A stretch of 64,000 nucleotides of DNA from the NCBI GenBank assembly GCA_900472625.1, contig UCIT01000017.1, positions 124,001 through 188,000 of the forward strand. Direction: 5' to 3'. Shown here piece by piece: positions 54,757 through 64,000 of the stretch (within the stretch, counting starts at the first letter, position 1; each line of letters begins with the position of its first letter). Under the pieces are notes generated by a model. The model saw only the letters and a program-made list of their open reading frames with translations, was not told where the DNA came from and ran no database searches. The translations under genes and the position numbers were made by a program. The stretch is from Hyphomicrobiales bacterium. Its GTDB lineage: Bacteria > Pseudomonadota > Alphaproteobacteria > Rhizobiales > Rhizobiaceae.

Positions 54757-56086
54757 GGATTTTGTCGCCCGATATACCGAGACGGGCAAAGACGTTGCGG
54801 GTGTCGACGATCAACGCGCCGCTTTCCGCCAGACGCCTGTAATCGACATCATCGTGATCGGTGGAGATCAGGATCGCGTCATAGGTGGCCAGGGCTTCAT
54901 CGGTCAGCGCCACCGATTGACGCCCCTTGAGCGCCTGGTATTCGCGCGTCGACGGGATCTCGGCTACGAAGGTATCGTGGTAGTCGGCCCTGCCGCCACG
55001 CTCCTCGATGATCTCGATCAAGCGCAAGGACGGACTTTCCCTGATATCGGCGACATTCTTCTTGTAGGCTAGCCCGATCAGCAGGACACGAGAGCGGCTC
55101 AGGGCTTTGCCAGCCCGGATGTCCAGCGCTTCGGCAAGCTTTCCGACGACATAGCGCGGCATGGCGGAGTTGATCTCGCCAGCGAGCTCGATGAAACGCG
55201 TCGGCAATTCGTATTCGCGTGATTTCCAGGTCAGATAGAAGGGATCGATCGGGATGCAGTGGCCGCCAAGGCCCGGGCCCGGATAGAACGGCATATAGCC
55301 GAAGGGCTTTGTCTTTGCCGCGTCGATCACTTCCCAGACATCAATGCCCATGGCTGCGTAGACGGTCTTCAACTCGTTGACGAGCGCGATATTCACCGAC
55401 CGGAAGATGTTTTCCGTGAGCTTGACGGCTTCGGCGGTGGCGTTCGACGAAACCGGCACGACGGTTTTCACGGCGGCGCCATAGAAGCCCTTCATCAGCT
55501 CCAAGGCCTCTGCGCCGTCGCCCGCAATAACCTTCGGGATGGTCGCGGTGTGATAATGCTGGTTGCCCGGATCCTCGCGCTCAGGCGAGAAGCCGACGAA
55601 GAACTCCTTGCCCGATCTCATGCCCGTCTTCTCAAGGATGACCTTGACCACGTCGTCTGTGGTGCCGGGATAGGTCGTCGATTCCAACACAATCAGCTGG
55701 CCCTCGCGCAGATGCTGCGCGATCGAGCGCGATGTTGCTTCGACAAACGACAGGTCGGGGTCGCGGTGCTTGGTCAGCGGCGTCGGGACGCAGATGACGA
55801 TCACATCACAGTCGGCAAGGCCTGCTAATTCGCTCGTTGCGGTGAAGCGTCCGGCATCGATTTCGGTTTGCATGTCGGCGCTGGTGACGGCGTCGATGTA
55901 GGAGCGGCGCGCCTCGATGGCGACGATCTTCTTCGGATCGACATCGAAGCCAGTGACCGGGAAGCCGCTTCGAGCAATCGCCATGGCGAGCGGCAAGCCG
56001 ACATAGCCGAGACCGATGATGCCGGCGCGGGCCGTGCGGGTGGCGATCTTCTCGGAAAGTACGTCGAATACTGGGGAGGTGGTCAA
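54746..56086 (-). CDS. UDP-N-acetylhexosamine 6-dehydrogenase (WbpA/WbpO-like)
   Basis: A 446-residue NAD-dependent four-electron dehydrogenase. It has the Rossmann motif GIIGLGYVGLPLA, VICVPTPL, ESTTYPGTT, KLTENIFRSVNIALVNEL, and the catalytic cysteine in GPGLGGHCIPIDPFY. These enzymes convert UDP-GlcNAc or UDP-GalNAc to the uronic acid. The start is a TTG (56086): an in-frame TAG stands 12 bases upstream and no ATG is near; GAGA precedes it. It could feed the diamino-uronate pathway encoded at 15.4-21.0 kb, although it lies 34 kb away. Which epimer it prefers cannot be told. Confidence 0.92.
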   Translation of the reverse strand: MTTSPVFDVLSEKIATRTARAGIIGLGYVGLPLAMAIARSGFPVTGFDVDPKKIVAIEARRSYIDAVTSADMQTEIDAGRFTATSELAGLADCDVIVICVPTPLTKHRDPDLSFVEATSRSIAQHLREGQLIVLESTTYPGTTDDVVKVILEKTGMRSGKEFFVGFSPEREDPGNQHYHTATIPKVIAGDGAEALELMKGFYGAAVKTVVPVSSNATAEAVKLTENIFRSVNIALVNELKTVYAAMGIDVWEVIDAAKTKPFGYMPFYPGPGLGGHCIPIDPFYLTWKSREYELPTRFIELAGEINSAMPRYVVGKLAEALDIRAGKALSRSRVLLIGLAYKKNVADIRESPSLRLIEIIEERGGRADYHDTFVAEIPSTREYQALKGRQSVALTDEALATYDAILISTDHDDVDYRRLAESGALIVDTRNVFARLGISGDKILKA

Positions 56087-56521
56087 ATCAGGTCTCGTCT
56101 AAAACCGAAGGGAACTCTGATCTAGTGCAAGACCGCCTCGAATTAAACCCGCCAACCGGGATAATGGAAAACTGACGTGAACGTGGTTGCTCCCGCCTGC
56201 TTGGGGATAAATGCTGCGCGACGGTGTTGCGGAAATGACTCGGATGGTCAGAGAGATGTCATCCGTGACCGGAAATTCCGCGTCGCCCATTGTCCGGCAA
56301 CAATGGCAGGCCTATCTAGATCACGTAATACACCATCTTAAAGGGTCGCTCACTCACCGGAAAATGCGGTTGGGAAGAGGCCGCCGTTGGTCTTCCAGCG
56401 GTTTGTTGACACAATAATACTGCTCGTCCATCCTCGATTTCCGCCTGACGCGCGATTGTGCAACGGGAGAGCCATTCGATGCTTTATGAGGATGACGCGC
56501 CTGATGAGGATACTGGCAGGC
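56087..56521. other. Divergent intergenic region
   Basis: These 435 bp separate the dehydrogenase from the plus-strand cyclase and hold no convincing gene, though an upstream extension of the cyclase frame runs through 56387-56521. TTGACA at 56406-56411 may be a -35 element; no good -10 follows. Promoters for both neighbours are expected here. Confidence 0.35.
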
Positions 56522-57865
56522 ATGGGCGCGACAGAACCCCGGGTTTCATCGATCTTGTTGGATCGGGTCGCTGAATGGCTGACGAATTCGTCGCTGGCCG
56601 GGGACGACCTCGAGAATATCGTTCGCGGTTTCTGCGAGCGGATTGCGGCCGCGGGCCTTCCGATAGCGCGTGTCCACCTGACCTTTTCGATGCTGCATCC
56701 GCTCTATGACGCGCTGAGCTTCACCTGGCGGCGTGCCAGCGGCGTGACCATCGAGGGTTATCGACACGCGGCCGGCCAAAAGCCGGACCGGTTCCTGCAG
56801 AGCCCATACTACTATCTCCTCGACAATAACCTGCAACATATTCGCCGACAGATTCCGGCAGACGGCCCAGCTGAATTCCCGGTCTTTGCCGACCTGCGCC
56901 AAGAGCGGATCACTGATTACCTGGCCTTCGTGCAGCCGTTCGGCGACGGATCGGTGCAGGGCATGATGGGTTCGTGGTCAACGGATAGCCATTCGGGTTT
57001 CTCCGACGACATGATCGACGCGCTGCTGCGCATGCAAAACCACCTGGCGGTTGCCGCCAAGATGGCTGTCCTCGGCAAACTCGCCAACAACATGCTGACC
57101 ACCTATCTCGGCGGAGACGCCGGGAAGCGTGTGCTCAACGGTCAGATCCGCCGTGGTGACGGCGAAACGATCCGTGCCGCTTTGGTGATGGGTGACATGC
57201 GGCAATCGACGGTCTACGCCGAAAAGGAAGGCCGTCAGAACTATATTGATACGCTGAACCAATTCTTCGACGCGATTGCCGCGCCGTTCAACCGCAACGG
57301 TGGCGAGATCTTGAGCTTTATCGGCGATGGCTTTCTGGCCGTTTATCCATGCGGCCGTCACAAGGATCCATCGAAAATCGCATGCCAGGCGGCCCTCTCG
57401 GCCGTCCACCAGGCGCAGTCGCGTGTTGCCGACCTTAATCGGGAGCGCCAGACGAACAACCTGAGCAAAATTTCCTACGGCATCGGCCTGCATGTCGGCA
57501 ACGTCATGTTCGGCAATGTGGGGTTGAAGGACAGGTTGACCTTTTCCGCCTTCGGTTCCGCGGTCAACGAAGTTCAGCGCCTGCAATCTCTGACCAAGAA
57601 GTATAATCGCGAGGTTGTGGCCAGTCAGGCCTTTGCCGGCTATTGCGGCGGTGAGTGGACAACGCTTGGTGAAGAGAAGCTGCGCGGTGTCCGCCAGAAG
57701 ATCACGGTATTGCAGCCACACGCACCAGCGCCCTCGCTGGAGGTCGGGCAAAACTTCCACGACGGGCCGCAGGAGGCTCTCTCGGAAGCCGAGCAGGTTA
57801 TTTTGCTGCACCGCGATGCGCGCAAGCAGGCCAAGCCGCCGGGTGTGGATAAGTTCATGCAGTAA
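56522..57865 (+). CDS. Soluble class III adenylate/guanylate cyclase
   Basis: About 447 residues without membrane helix. The N-terminal 210 residues form an uncharacterised sensor-like region of a type often seen in front of rhizobial cyclases (RASGVTIEGYRH, SPYYYLLDNN, VQPFGDGSVQGMMGSWST), perhaps GAF-like. The cyclase domain shows VMGDMRQST and FIGDGFLAVYP with the metal aspartates and GSAVNEVQRLQ with the transition-state Asn and Arg, so it should be active. ATG 56522 is chosen because GAGG lies eight bases before it; ATG 56486 and 56504 are alternatives and the longest frame begins at 56387. About 150 bp separate it from the importer operon. Confidence 0.87.
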   Translation: MGATEPRVSSILLDRVAEWLTNSSLAGDDLENIVRGFCERIAAAGLPIARVHLTFSMLHPLYDALSFTWRRASGVTIEGYRHAAGQKPDRFLQSPYYYLLDNNLQHIRRQIPADGPAEFPVFADLRQERITDYLAFVQPFGDGSVQGMMGSWSTDSHSGFSDDMIDALLRMQNHLAVAAKMAVLGKLANNMLTTYLGGDAGKRVLNGQIRRGDGETIRAALVMGDMRQSTVYAEKEGRQNYIDTLNQFFDAIAAPFNRNGGEILSFIGDGFLAVYPCGRHKDPSKIACQAALSAVHQAQSRVADLNRERQTNNLSKISYGIGLHVGNVMFGNVGLKDRLTFSAFGSAVNEVQRLQSLTKKYNREVVASQAFAGYCGGEWTTLGEEKLRGVRQKITVLQPHAPAPSLEVGQNFHDGPQEALSEAEQVILLHRDARKQAKPPGVDKFMQ

Positions 57866-58014
57866 AACGGCGAGCGGCAGAAAGCCCTGCAGTCGCTGCG
57901 AAATTCGCTGAAATATCCCGGGAATAAACGTCTCCGTCATCAACTGGACACCCTGATTGCCGTAGGCTAGTGTCCTTGTTTCGGGAACTAAGAAAACTGG
58001 GGAAATTCATTGGT

Positions 58015-59919
58015 ATGGCGTCCGCGTCCGATCTCCTGCGCATCGAAAATCTTGATATTTCCTTCTCGGTTTTCGGCGACAGGCTGGGTGTCGTAAAGAA
58101 TGCGAATTTGCGCATCTTGCCTGGCAAGGTGACTGCGCTGGTGGGCGAGTCCGGCTCCGGAAAATCTGTCATCAGCCAGAGCATCATGGGCATCCTGCCG
58201 AACCCGGCGCAGGCGTCTGGACGTATTCTGTTCACCGACCCGCTGGACGGCAAGACCACCGATATCCTACAATATTCACGCGACAGCGCCGAGATGCGCG
58301 ATTTGCGCGGCCGGCGCATGGCGACGATCTTCCAGGAACCAATGACCTCCTTGTCGCCGCTGCATACGGTCGGCAACCAGATCAGCGAGTCACTGCTGAT
58401 CCACACCAATGCTACCAAGAAGGAAGCACGGCAGCAGACGGAAGAGATGCTCGGCTTGGTTGGTTTTGCCAATCCGAAGCGTACCTTCGACATGTACTCC
58501 TTCGAGCTGTCCGGCGGCATGCGCCAGCGCGCCATGATCGCAATGGCGCTGATCTGCAAGCCCGCCCTTCTGATCGCCGACGAGCCGACGACCGCGCTTG
58601 ACGTGACCATCCAGGCACAGATCCTGGAACTGCTCCGCGACCTTCAGCACAAGCTCGGCATGGCCATGCTGCTGATCACCCACGATCTCGGCGTGGTGGC
58701 CAACATGGCCGATGAGGTGGTGGTGATCTACCACGGCGAGATCATGGAAGCCGGCCCGGTCAAATCGATCTTCGGCAATCCGCAACATCCCTATCTCAAG
58801 GGTCTGATGGCCGCGGTCCCGCATTTCGACATGAAGCCCGGTGAGCGGCTGAAGGCGCTGCGTGATGTGCCGGTCAATCTGGAATCGCTGGTCGGAAAGC
58901 AGACCGTCAAGGATATCGCCAAGCCGGAGGCACCCAAGGTGCTGCTGGCGGTCAACAACCTCACAAAAACCTTCAGGACCCGCAACCGCAGCCTGTTCGG
59001 CACGCGCGAACCTGATGGCGTGCGCGCAGTCGATGACGTCAGCTTCGATATACGCCGTGGCGAATGTCTCGGACTGGTGGGCGAATCCGGTTGCGGCAAG
59101 ACCACCGTCAGCAAGATACTGATGCGCGCCATGGCGCCGGACAGCGGTTCGGTGATCTTCAACGACGGCAAGGAGGTCGTCGATGTCCTGTCGGTGACCG
59201 GCGATGACCTGCAGAGGCTGCGCACCAAGATCCAGATGGTGTTCCAGGATCCGGTCTCGTCCCTGTCGCCGCGCATGACAGTGCGCAACATCCTGAGCGA
59301 GCCGCTGGAAATCCACGACCGCGGCAACAGTGCGGAACGCAACCGCAAGGTGGAAGCCCTGATGGGCGCCATCGGACTGGATCGACGCTACCTCAATCGC
59401 TACCCGCACAGTTTCTCCGGTGGCCAACGGCAGCGCATCGGTATCGCGCGCGCTCTGGCGCTGAATCCGCAGCTGGTCATTCTCGACGAGCCCGTGTCGG
59501 CCCTCGACGTTTCGGTACAGGCGCAGATCCTCAACCTGTTGAAGGACCTGCAGAAAGAGCTCGGGCTGACCTACCTGTTCATCTCCCACAATCTCGCCGT
59601 CGTCGATTACATGGCTGACCGCATCGCCGTGATGTGCAAGGGCCGCATCGTCGAGATCGCACCACGCGAAATCATCCTTCGAGACCCGGTGCACCCCTAC
59701 ACCAAGTCGCTTCTGGCAGCAGTTCCCTTCCCCGACCTCGATCGGCCGCTCGACTTCGAAGCGCTTCGCAAAAATGGCGCAGCCGACAAGCAGAACTGGG
59801 GCGTGACCTTCACCGCCGAACATGACGACGCATCCGAACTCGACTATGCCGATCTCGGCAACGGCCATTTTGTGCGTGCGCGCAAGGGCGCCGATACCAA
59901 GGAGCTACGCGCATGGTAA
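58015..59919 (+). CDS. Fused double ABC ATPase of a peptide/oligosaccharide importer
   Basis: A 634-residue protein with two nucleotide-binding domains. The first has [16 protein letters not shown] and [12 protein letters not shown]; the second [16 protein letters not shown] and [11 protein letters not shown], so both can hydrolyse ATP. Each half ends in the oligopeptide-binding-type tail ([16 protein letters not shown] and [16 protein letters not shown]), as in DppD-DppF fusions. ATG 58015 fits the domain start; an extension to 57970 is possible. The next gene begins seven bases before its stop. It powers the two permeases encoded downstream. Confidence 0.93.
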   Translation: MASASDLLRIENLDISFSVFGDRLGVVKNANLRILPGKVTALVGESGSGKSVISQSIMGILPNPAQASGRILFTDPLDGKTTDILQYSRDSAEMRDLRGRRMATIFQEPMTSLSPLHTVGNQISESLLIHTNATKKEARQQTEEMLGLVGFANPKRTFDMYSFELSGGMRQRAMIAMALICKPALLIADEPTTALDVTIQAQILELLRDLQHKLGMAMLLITHDLGVVANMADEVVVIYHGEIMEAGPVKSIFGNPQHPYLKGLMAAVPHFDMKPGERLKALRDVPVNLESLVGKQTVKDIAKPEAPKVLLAVNNLTKTFRTRNRSLFGTREPDGVRAVDDVSFDIRRGECLGLVGESGCGKTTVSKILMRAMAPDSGSVIFNDGKEVVDVLSVTGDDLQRLRTKIQMVFQDPVSSLSPRMTVRNILSEPLEIHDRGNSAERNRKVEALMGAIGLDRRYLNRYPHSFSGGQRQRIGIARALALNPQLVILDEPVSALDVSVQAQILNLLKDLQKELGLTYLFISHNLAVVDYMADRIAVMCKGRIVEIAPREIILRDPVHPYTKSLLAAVPFPDLDRPLDFEALRKNGAADKQNWGVTFTAEHDDASELDYADLGNGHFVRARKGADTKELRAW

Positions 59920-61823
59920 CGCGACGCACCTTCATGGGCGGGCTGGTCGGCGCGGCGATTGCGCCTTCCCTCGCAAAGGCGGCAGCGGACCGCGACATCG
60001 AACCCGAGTTCCTGCGTGACTGGCTGCGCGCGGCCCGGATTCCGCCGATGGTGGAACGCCTGCCGACCCACCCGCGTATCATCAACATGAAGGACATGGG
60101 CATGCAGCCCGGTGTCTATGGCGGCACCGTACGCACGATCATCGGCAGCGCAAAAGACATCCGCTACATGACCGTCTACGGCTATTCCAGGCTTGTCGGC
60201 TATAACACCAAACTGCAGCTTCAGCCTGACATCCTGATGGGTTTCACGTCGGAAAACGATTCCGTCTTCACCTTCCACCTGCGCGAGGGGCATCGTTGGT
60301 CCGACGGCTCGCCTTTCACCGTCGACGATTTCCGTTACTGGTGGGAAGACGTCATCCTCAACAAGGAGCTGACGCCGGGCGGCGGCGCCTTGGAGCTGCG
60401 ACCTCACGGCAGCCTGCCTCGTTTCGAAGTTCTCGATCCCATGACGGTACGCTACACCTGGGATAGGCCGAACCCAAATTTCATGCCGGCGCTCGCAGGT
60501 CCGTTGCCGCTGATGATCTTCGGACCCGGGCATTACCTGAAGCAGTTCCACAAGACTTACCAGGACGACTTCCGACTCTCGGCGCTGATGAAGCAGAACA
60601 GGGTTAAAAAATGGGTCGACCTGCACATCAAGATGTCGCGCGCGTCGCGCCCTGAAAATCCAGACTTGCCCTCGCTTGATCCCTGGGTCAACACGACGGC
60701 ACCGCCAGCCGAACAGTTCGTTTTCGTCCGCAATCCGTTTTTCCACCGTATCGACGAGAACGGCGTACAGCTGCCCTATATCGACCGCTTCATCATGAAT
60801 GTCAGTTCGTCGTCGATCATTGCCGCCAAGGCAGGGGCCGGCGAATCCGACTTGCAGGCGACGGGGGTCGATTTCAACGACTACACCTATCTGAAAGACG
60901 CCGAAAAGCGCTTTCCGGTGAAGGTCAATCTTTGGAAACAGATACGTGGTTCGCGGGTGGCTCTGTTGCCCAACCTCAACTGCGCCGACGATGTATGGCG
61001 CAAGCTTTTTCGCGAGACCCGTTTCCGGCGCGCGCTTTCGCTCGCCGTCGATCGACACGAGATCAACATGGTGGCGTTTTATGGCCTTGGCAGGCCAAGC
61101 GCGGACACCGTTCTGCCGGATAGTCCGCTGTTCAAACAGGAATATGCCGACGCTTTCATCGCCCACGATCCCGACGAGGCCAACAGACTGCTGGACGAGC
61201 TCGGACTCACGGAGCGCGACAGCGAAGACATACGCCTGTTGCCAGATGGGCGCCGCGCCGAGATCACAGTCGAAACACCGGGCGAGAGCAATCTCGACAC
61301 TGACGTGCTCGAACTGGTGCGTGATCATTGGCGCCAGATCGGAATTGCTCTTTACACCCGCACCTCGCAACGCGACATCTTCCATAACCGCGCCATGAGC
61401 GGGCGGATCATGATGTCGATCTGGTTCGGCATCGACAACGGGGTGGCAAACGCAGACATGTCGCCCAGTCAGCTGGCGCCGACCATGGACGACCAGCTCC
61501 AATGGCCTCTCTGGGGCATGTACCATTTGTCCGCGGGTCAGGCAGGAACTGCGCCCGATCTGCCGGAGGCCGAACAGCTCGTTAGCTTGCTTAGCCATTG
61601 GGGCGCGACCTCACATTTTGAAGAGCGTGAAGCGATCTGGCACCAGATGCTGTCGCTCTATACGCAACAGGTCTTTTCGATCGGCCTCATCAACAGCACG
61701 TTGCAGCCTATTCTGAAGTCGGCAAAGCTGCAAAATGTCCCGGAGCAAGGACTCTATGGCTTCGACCCGACCTCCTATCTCGGCATCTACATGCCCGATA
61801 GCTTCTGGTTCAAGGAGGCCTGA
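59913..61823 (+). CDS. Tat-exported extracellular solute-binding protein, family 5
   Basis: A 636-residue periplasmic receptor of the SBP_bac_5 class. The N-terminus has a twin-arginine signal (TRRTFMGG, hydrophobic stretch, cleavage after LAKA). The domain motifs FHLREGHRWSDGSPFTVDDFRYWWED and RFRRALSLAVDRHEI are typical, only partly quoted here. Family members bind peptides, oligosaccharides or opines; the length of about 610 mature residues is larger than DppA. Tat export suggests folding before translocation. Overlaps the ATPase gene by seven bases and lies three bases before the permease gene. The ligand is unknown. Confidence 0.92.
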   Translation: MVTRRTFMGGLVGAAIAPSLAKAAADRDIEPEFLRDWLRAARIPPMVERLPTHPRIINMKDMGMQPGVYGGTVRTIIGSAKDIRYMTVYGYSRLVGYNTKLQLQPDILMGFTSENDSVFTFHLREGHRWSDGSPFTVDDFRYWWEDVILNKELTPGGGALELRPHGSLPRFEVLDPMTVRYTWDRPNPNFMPALAGPLPLMIFGPGHYLKQFHKTYQDDFRLSALMKQNRVKKWVDLHIKMSRASRPENPDLPSLDPWVNTTAPPAEQFVFVRNPFFHRIDENGVQLPYIDRFIMNVSSSSIIAAKAGAGESDLQATGVDFNDYTYLKDAEKRFPVKVNLWKQIRGSRVALLPNLNCADDVWRKLFRETRFRRALSLAVDRHEINMVAFYGLGRPSADTVLPDSPLFKQEYADAFIAHDPDEANRLLDELGLTERDSEDIRLLPDGRRAEITVETPGESNLDTDVLELVRDHWRQIGIALYTRTSQRDIFHNRAMSGRIMMSIWFGIDNGVANADMSPSQLAPTMDDQLQWPLWGMYHLSAGQAGTAPDLPEAEQLVSLLSHWGATSHFEEREAIWHQMLSLYTQQVFSIGLINSTLQPILKSAKLQNVPEQGLYGFDPTSYLGIYMPDSFWFKEA

Positions 61824-61826
61824 TCG

Positions 61827-62825
61827 ATGCTGAGATACATTCTCTGGCGGATCGCCGCCATGGTGCCGACGCTGATCGTGATTTCGGCTCTGGTCTTCAC
61901 GATCATCGAATTGCCGCCAGGCGATTTCTTCGAAAGCCAGATCGCAGAATTGCGCGCGCAGGGAGAAGCCGCCAACCTCCAGGAGATCGAGGAACTGCGC
62001 AAGCAGTACGGTTTCGACAAGCCGGCCGTCGTTCGCTATTTCTACTGGGTCGGCGGCATGCTGCACGGCGATTTCGGATACTCGTTCGAATATCAGCTGC
62101 CGGTATCCGAAGTGGTCGGCGACAGGCTATGGCTGACGATCCTCGTATCGTTCACGACGATTTTGCTGACATGGCTGATCGCCTTCCCGATCGGCATCTA
62201 TTCCGCAACCCATCAATACAGCTGGGGCGATTATGGCCTGACGCTGTTCGGCCTGCTTGGCATCGCCATCCCGAACTTCATGCTGGCGCTCATCCTGATG
62301 TACTTCGCAAACATCTGGTTCGGTGTTTCGATCGGGCACTTGATGGATCAACAGTATCTGGCCGAACCGATGAGCTGGGAGAAGGCGCGATCGATCCTGT
62401 CGCATCTTTGGATTCCCGTCATCATCGTCGGAACGGCAGGAACCGCCGGTATGATCCGTCGGCTCCGCGCCAACTTGCTCGACGAGATGCAGAAGCAGTA
62501 TGTGGTTACGGCCCGCGCAAAGGGCCTGCATCCGCTGCGCGCGCTGCTGAAGTATCCGTTGCGGATGGCGCTCAACTTTTTCGTGGCCGATATCGGCTCG
62601 ATCCTGCCGTCGATCATCTCAGGCGCCGAGATTGTCGCCATCGTGCTGTCGTTGGAGACCACAGGCCCGATGCTGATCAAGGCGCTGCAGAGCCAGGACA
62701 TGTATCTTGCCGGCTCATTCCTGATGTTCCTGGCATTCCTCAATGTCATCGGCGTGCTGATCTCGGACATCGCCCTCGGCTTCCTTGACCCGCGTATTCG
62801 CCTGCAAGGCAGGAGCACCAAATAA
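61827..62825 (+). CDS. ABC importer permease, DppB/OppB-like
   Basis: A 332-residue inner-membrane permease with six helices. It has the N-terminal LRYILWRIAAMVPTLIVISALVF start in part typical of DppB, the long periplasmic loop with EELRKQYGFDKP, and the EAA-like loop TARAKGLHPLRALLKYPLR that contacts the ATPase. Three bases separate it from the binding-protein gene, and its stop overlaps the next start (TAATG). It forms the first half of the translocation channel. Confidence 0.93.
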   Translation: MLRYILWRIAAMVPTLIVISALVFTIIELPPGDFFESQIAELRAQGEAANLQEIEELRKQYGFDKPAVVRYFYWVGGMLHGDFGYSFEYQLPVSEVVGDRLWLTILVSFTTILLTWLIAFPIGIYSATHQYSWGDYGLTLFGLLGIAIPNFMLALILMYFANIWFGVSIGHLMDQQYLAEPMSWEKARSILSHLWIPVIIVGTAGTAGMIRRLRANLLDEMQKQYVVTARAKGLHPLRALLKYPLRMALNFFVADIGSILPSIISGAEIVAIVLSLETTGPMLIKALQSQDMYLAGSFLMFLAFLNVIGVLISDIALGFLDPRIRLQGRSTK

Positions 62826-63997
62826 TGTCGCCCTTGCCCCCACCCGGCGCACCTCTGCCGCACTACATCTCGACCGCGCCGTTCGACCCGATGGCGACGG
62901 AAACGATGACATCGGCGCAGTCGCGCATTCACCTCGCCTCGCAAAAACAGCTGATGTGGTGGAAGTTCAAACAGCATCGGCTGGCGCTGATTTCAGGCGT
63001 GTTCCTGATCTTCACCTATCTGATGATTACTGTGGTCGAGTTCGTGGCACCCTATGGCCTGCATACGAAGAACGTCGATTTCATCCATTCGCCGCCACAG
63101 CGCGTTCACCTATTCCATGATGGCAGTTTCGTCGGGCCGTTCGTCTATGGTCGGAGCATGTCGCTTGATATGAACACCCTCCACCGGCTCTACAACGACA
63201 AGCCCGACGACGTGCAGCCGATCCGTTTCCTGTGCCGCGGCGATGCCTACAAGTTCTGGGGGCTGGTCGATTCGAACCTGCATCTCGTCTGCCCGGCGGT
63301 CGGCGGCCAGATGTTCCTGCTTGGAACGGACCGGCTGGGACGCGACGTGCTGTCACGCATTCTCTATGGCGCCCGCATTTCTCTGACCATCGGCCTGATC
63401 GGCATCTCCATCAGCTTCTGCCTAGGGATCGTCATCGGCGGCCTTGCCGGCTATCGCGGCGGTGTGTTCGATCTTGTCGTGCAGCGTCTGATCGAGGTGC
63501 TTCAGTCGCTGCCGAGCCTGCCGCTATGGATGGCGCTGGCGGCCATCATGCCCGTCACGTGGAGCCCGCTCGTCATCTATTTCGGCATCACTGTGATCCT
63601 CGGCATCATCGACTGGACAGGGCTGGCGCGCGCGGTGCGCTCCAAGCTGCTGGCGCTGCGCGAAGAAGATTATGTGCAGGCAGCCCAGCTGATGGGCGCC
63701 AGCACGTCGCGGGTCATCGGCAGGCATCTTGTGCCGGGGTTCATGTCGCACCTGATAGCTTCGGCAACCATCTCCATCCCCAGCATGATCCTTGGCGAAA
63801 CGGCCTTGAGCTTCCTTGGCCTCGGTCTCCGCCCACCGATCACCAGCTGGGGCATCCTGCTGACGGAGGCAAAGAGCGTGAGCGTGATTGCCTTCTATCC
63901 TTGGTTGCTTTTCCCGATTATACCGGTGGTCTTTGTGATATTGGCGTTCAACTTTCTGGGAGACGGCTTGCGCGATGCGGCAGATCCCTACAAATAA
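62825..63997 (+). CDS. ABC importer permease, DppC/OppC-like
   Basis: A 390-residue permease, longer than standard DppC because of an N-terminal cytoplasmic extension and a 90-residue periplasmic insert after helix 1 (HTKNVDFIHSPPQRVHLFHD to PAVGGQMF). After this the usual sequence follows: GTDRLGRDVLSRILYGARIS, the EAA loop LREEDYVQAAQLMGASTSR, and DGLRDAADPYK at the end. The insert may help recognise the binding protein. It overlaps the first permease by one base and ends three bases before the window edge. Confidence 0.93.
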   Translation: MSPLPPPGAPLPHYISTAPFDPMATETMTSAQSRIHLASQKQLMWWKFKQHRLALISGVFLIFTYLMITVVEFVAPYGLHTKNVDFIHSPPQRVHLFHDGSFVGPFVYGRSMSLDMNTLHRLYNDKPDDVQPIRFLCRGDAYKFWGLVDSNLHLVCPAVGGQMFLLGTDRLGRDVLSRILYGARISLTIGLIGISISFCLGIVIGGLAGYRGGVFDLVVQRLIEVLQSLPSLPLWMALAAIMPVTWSPLVIYFGITVILGIIDWTGLARAVRSKLLALREEDYVQAAQLMGASTSRVIGRHLVPGFMSHLIASATISIPSMILGETALSFLGLGLRPPITSWGILLTEAKSVSVIAFYPWLLFPIIPVVFVILAFNFLGDGLRDAADPYK

Positions 63998-64000
63998 CGG

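Noticed and set aside
58390..59868. A 492-codon minus-strand frame opposite the double ATPase
   Set aside because: The plus strand has two full sets of Walker and signature motifs; the antisense product is His/Asp/Gln-rich noise.
59844..61598. A 584-codon minus-strand frame opposite the binding-protein gene
   Set aside because: Antisense shadow of a gene with clear family-5 receptor motifs and a Tat signal.
1..64000. CRISPR arrays, tRNA, rRNA, transposases, phage genes
   Set aside because: I looked for direct-repeat arrays, cloverleaf-like stretches and mobile-element proteins and found none that hold up.

Overview
The window looks like a chromosome or large-replicon segment of an alphaproteobacterium, most probably a member of the Rhizobiales (Rhizobiaceae-like). 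This rests on high GC with GC-rich third codon positions, family content typical of that order (redox-sensing class III cyclases, Tat-exported Hint protein, DUF3095, DUF2946, a Methyltransf_17-type methyltransferase) and a promoter of EcfG general-stress type (GGAAC-N16-CGTT). I see no rRNA, tRNA, CRISPR array, transposase or prophage gene. The genus is inference.

Left part (1-21 kb): a minus-strand type I secretion operon runs from a roughly 2,000-residue modular protein (DMFase-like domain, five DUF4082 domains, four Ca-loop-bearing cadherin-like linkers) through a CobW-type GTPase and a small conserved protein to an HlyB-like exporter, with an HlyD start at the window edge. A surface-polysaccharide locus follows (10.0-21.0 kb): O-antigen polymerase/ligase, three glycosyltransferases, and a plus-strand operon of six translationally coupled genes (two hexapeptide acyltransferases, a Gfo/Idh/MocA dehydrogenase, two DegT aminotransferases, an epimerase) that looks like a diamino-sugar nucleotide pathway. 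A UDP-HexNAc 6-dehydrogenase at 54.7-56.1 kb could supply its substrate.

Middle (21-38 kb): a Tat-exported Hint protein; a copA-cueR copper efflux unit with a textbook MerR-type promoter; a CodA-like amidohydrolase; a coupled alpha-2-macroglobulin/pbpC envelope pair; a lone receiver protein under a predicted EcfG promoter; and a second copper block (DUF2946 protein, PCu(A)C chaperone, CopC, CopD, then HupE/UreJ).

38.3-44.0 kb holds an unfamiliar minus-strand cluster: MFS transporter, TPR/ATP-grasp ligase, a class-V-like PLP enzyme and a group II PLP decarboxylase, the last three overlapping at their stop/start codons. I read it as a candidate undescribed small-molecule pathway with its own exporter.

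Right part (44-64 kb): three complete class III nucleotidyl cyclases with different sensors (DUF3365 with a CXXCH haem motif; six-helix His-rich membrane anchor plus 2Fe-2S ferredoxin domain; soluble uncharacterised N-domain), a DUF3095 protein whose N-terminus looks like a degenerate cyclase fold, a metallo-beta-lactamase-fold hydrolase, a frameshifted pcaD, a deacetylase/glycosyltransferase pair, two methyltransferases, and finally a complete oligopeptide/oligosaccharide-type ABC importer (fused double ATPase, Tat-exported binding protein, two permeases).
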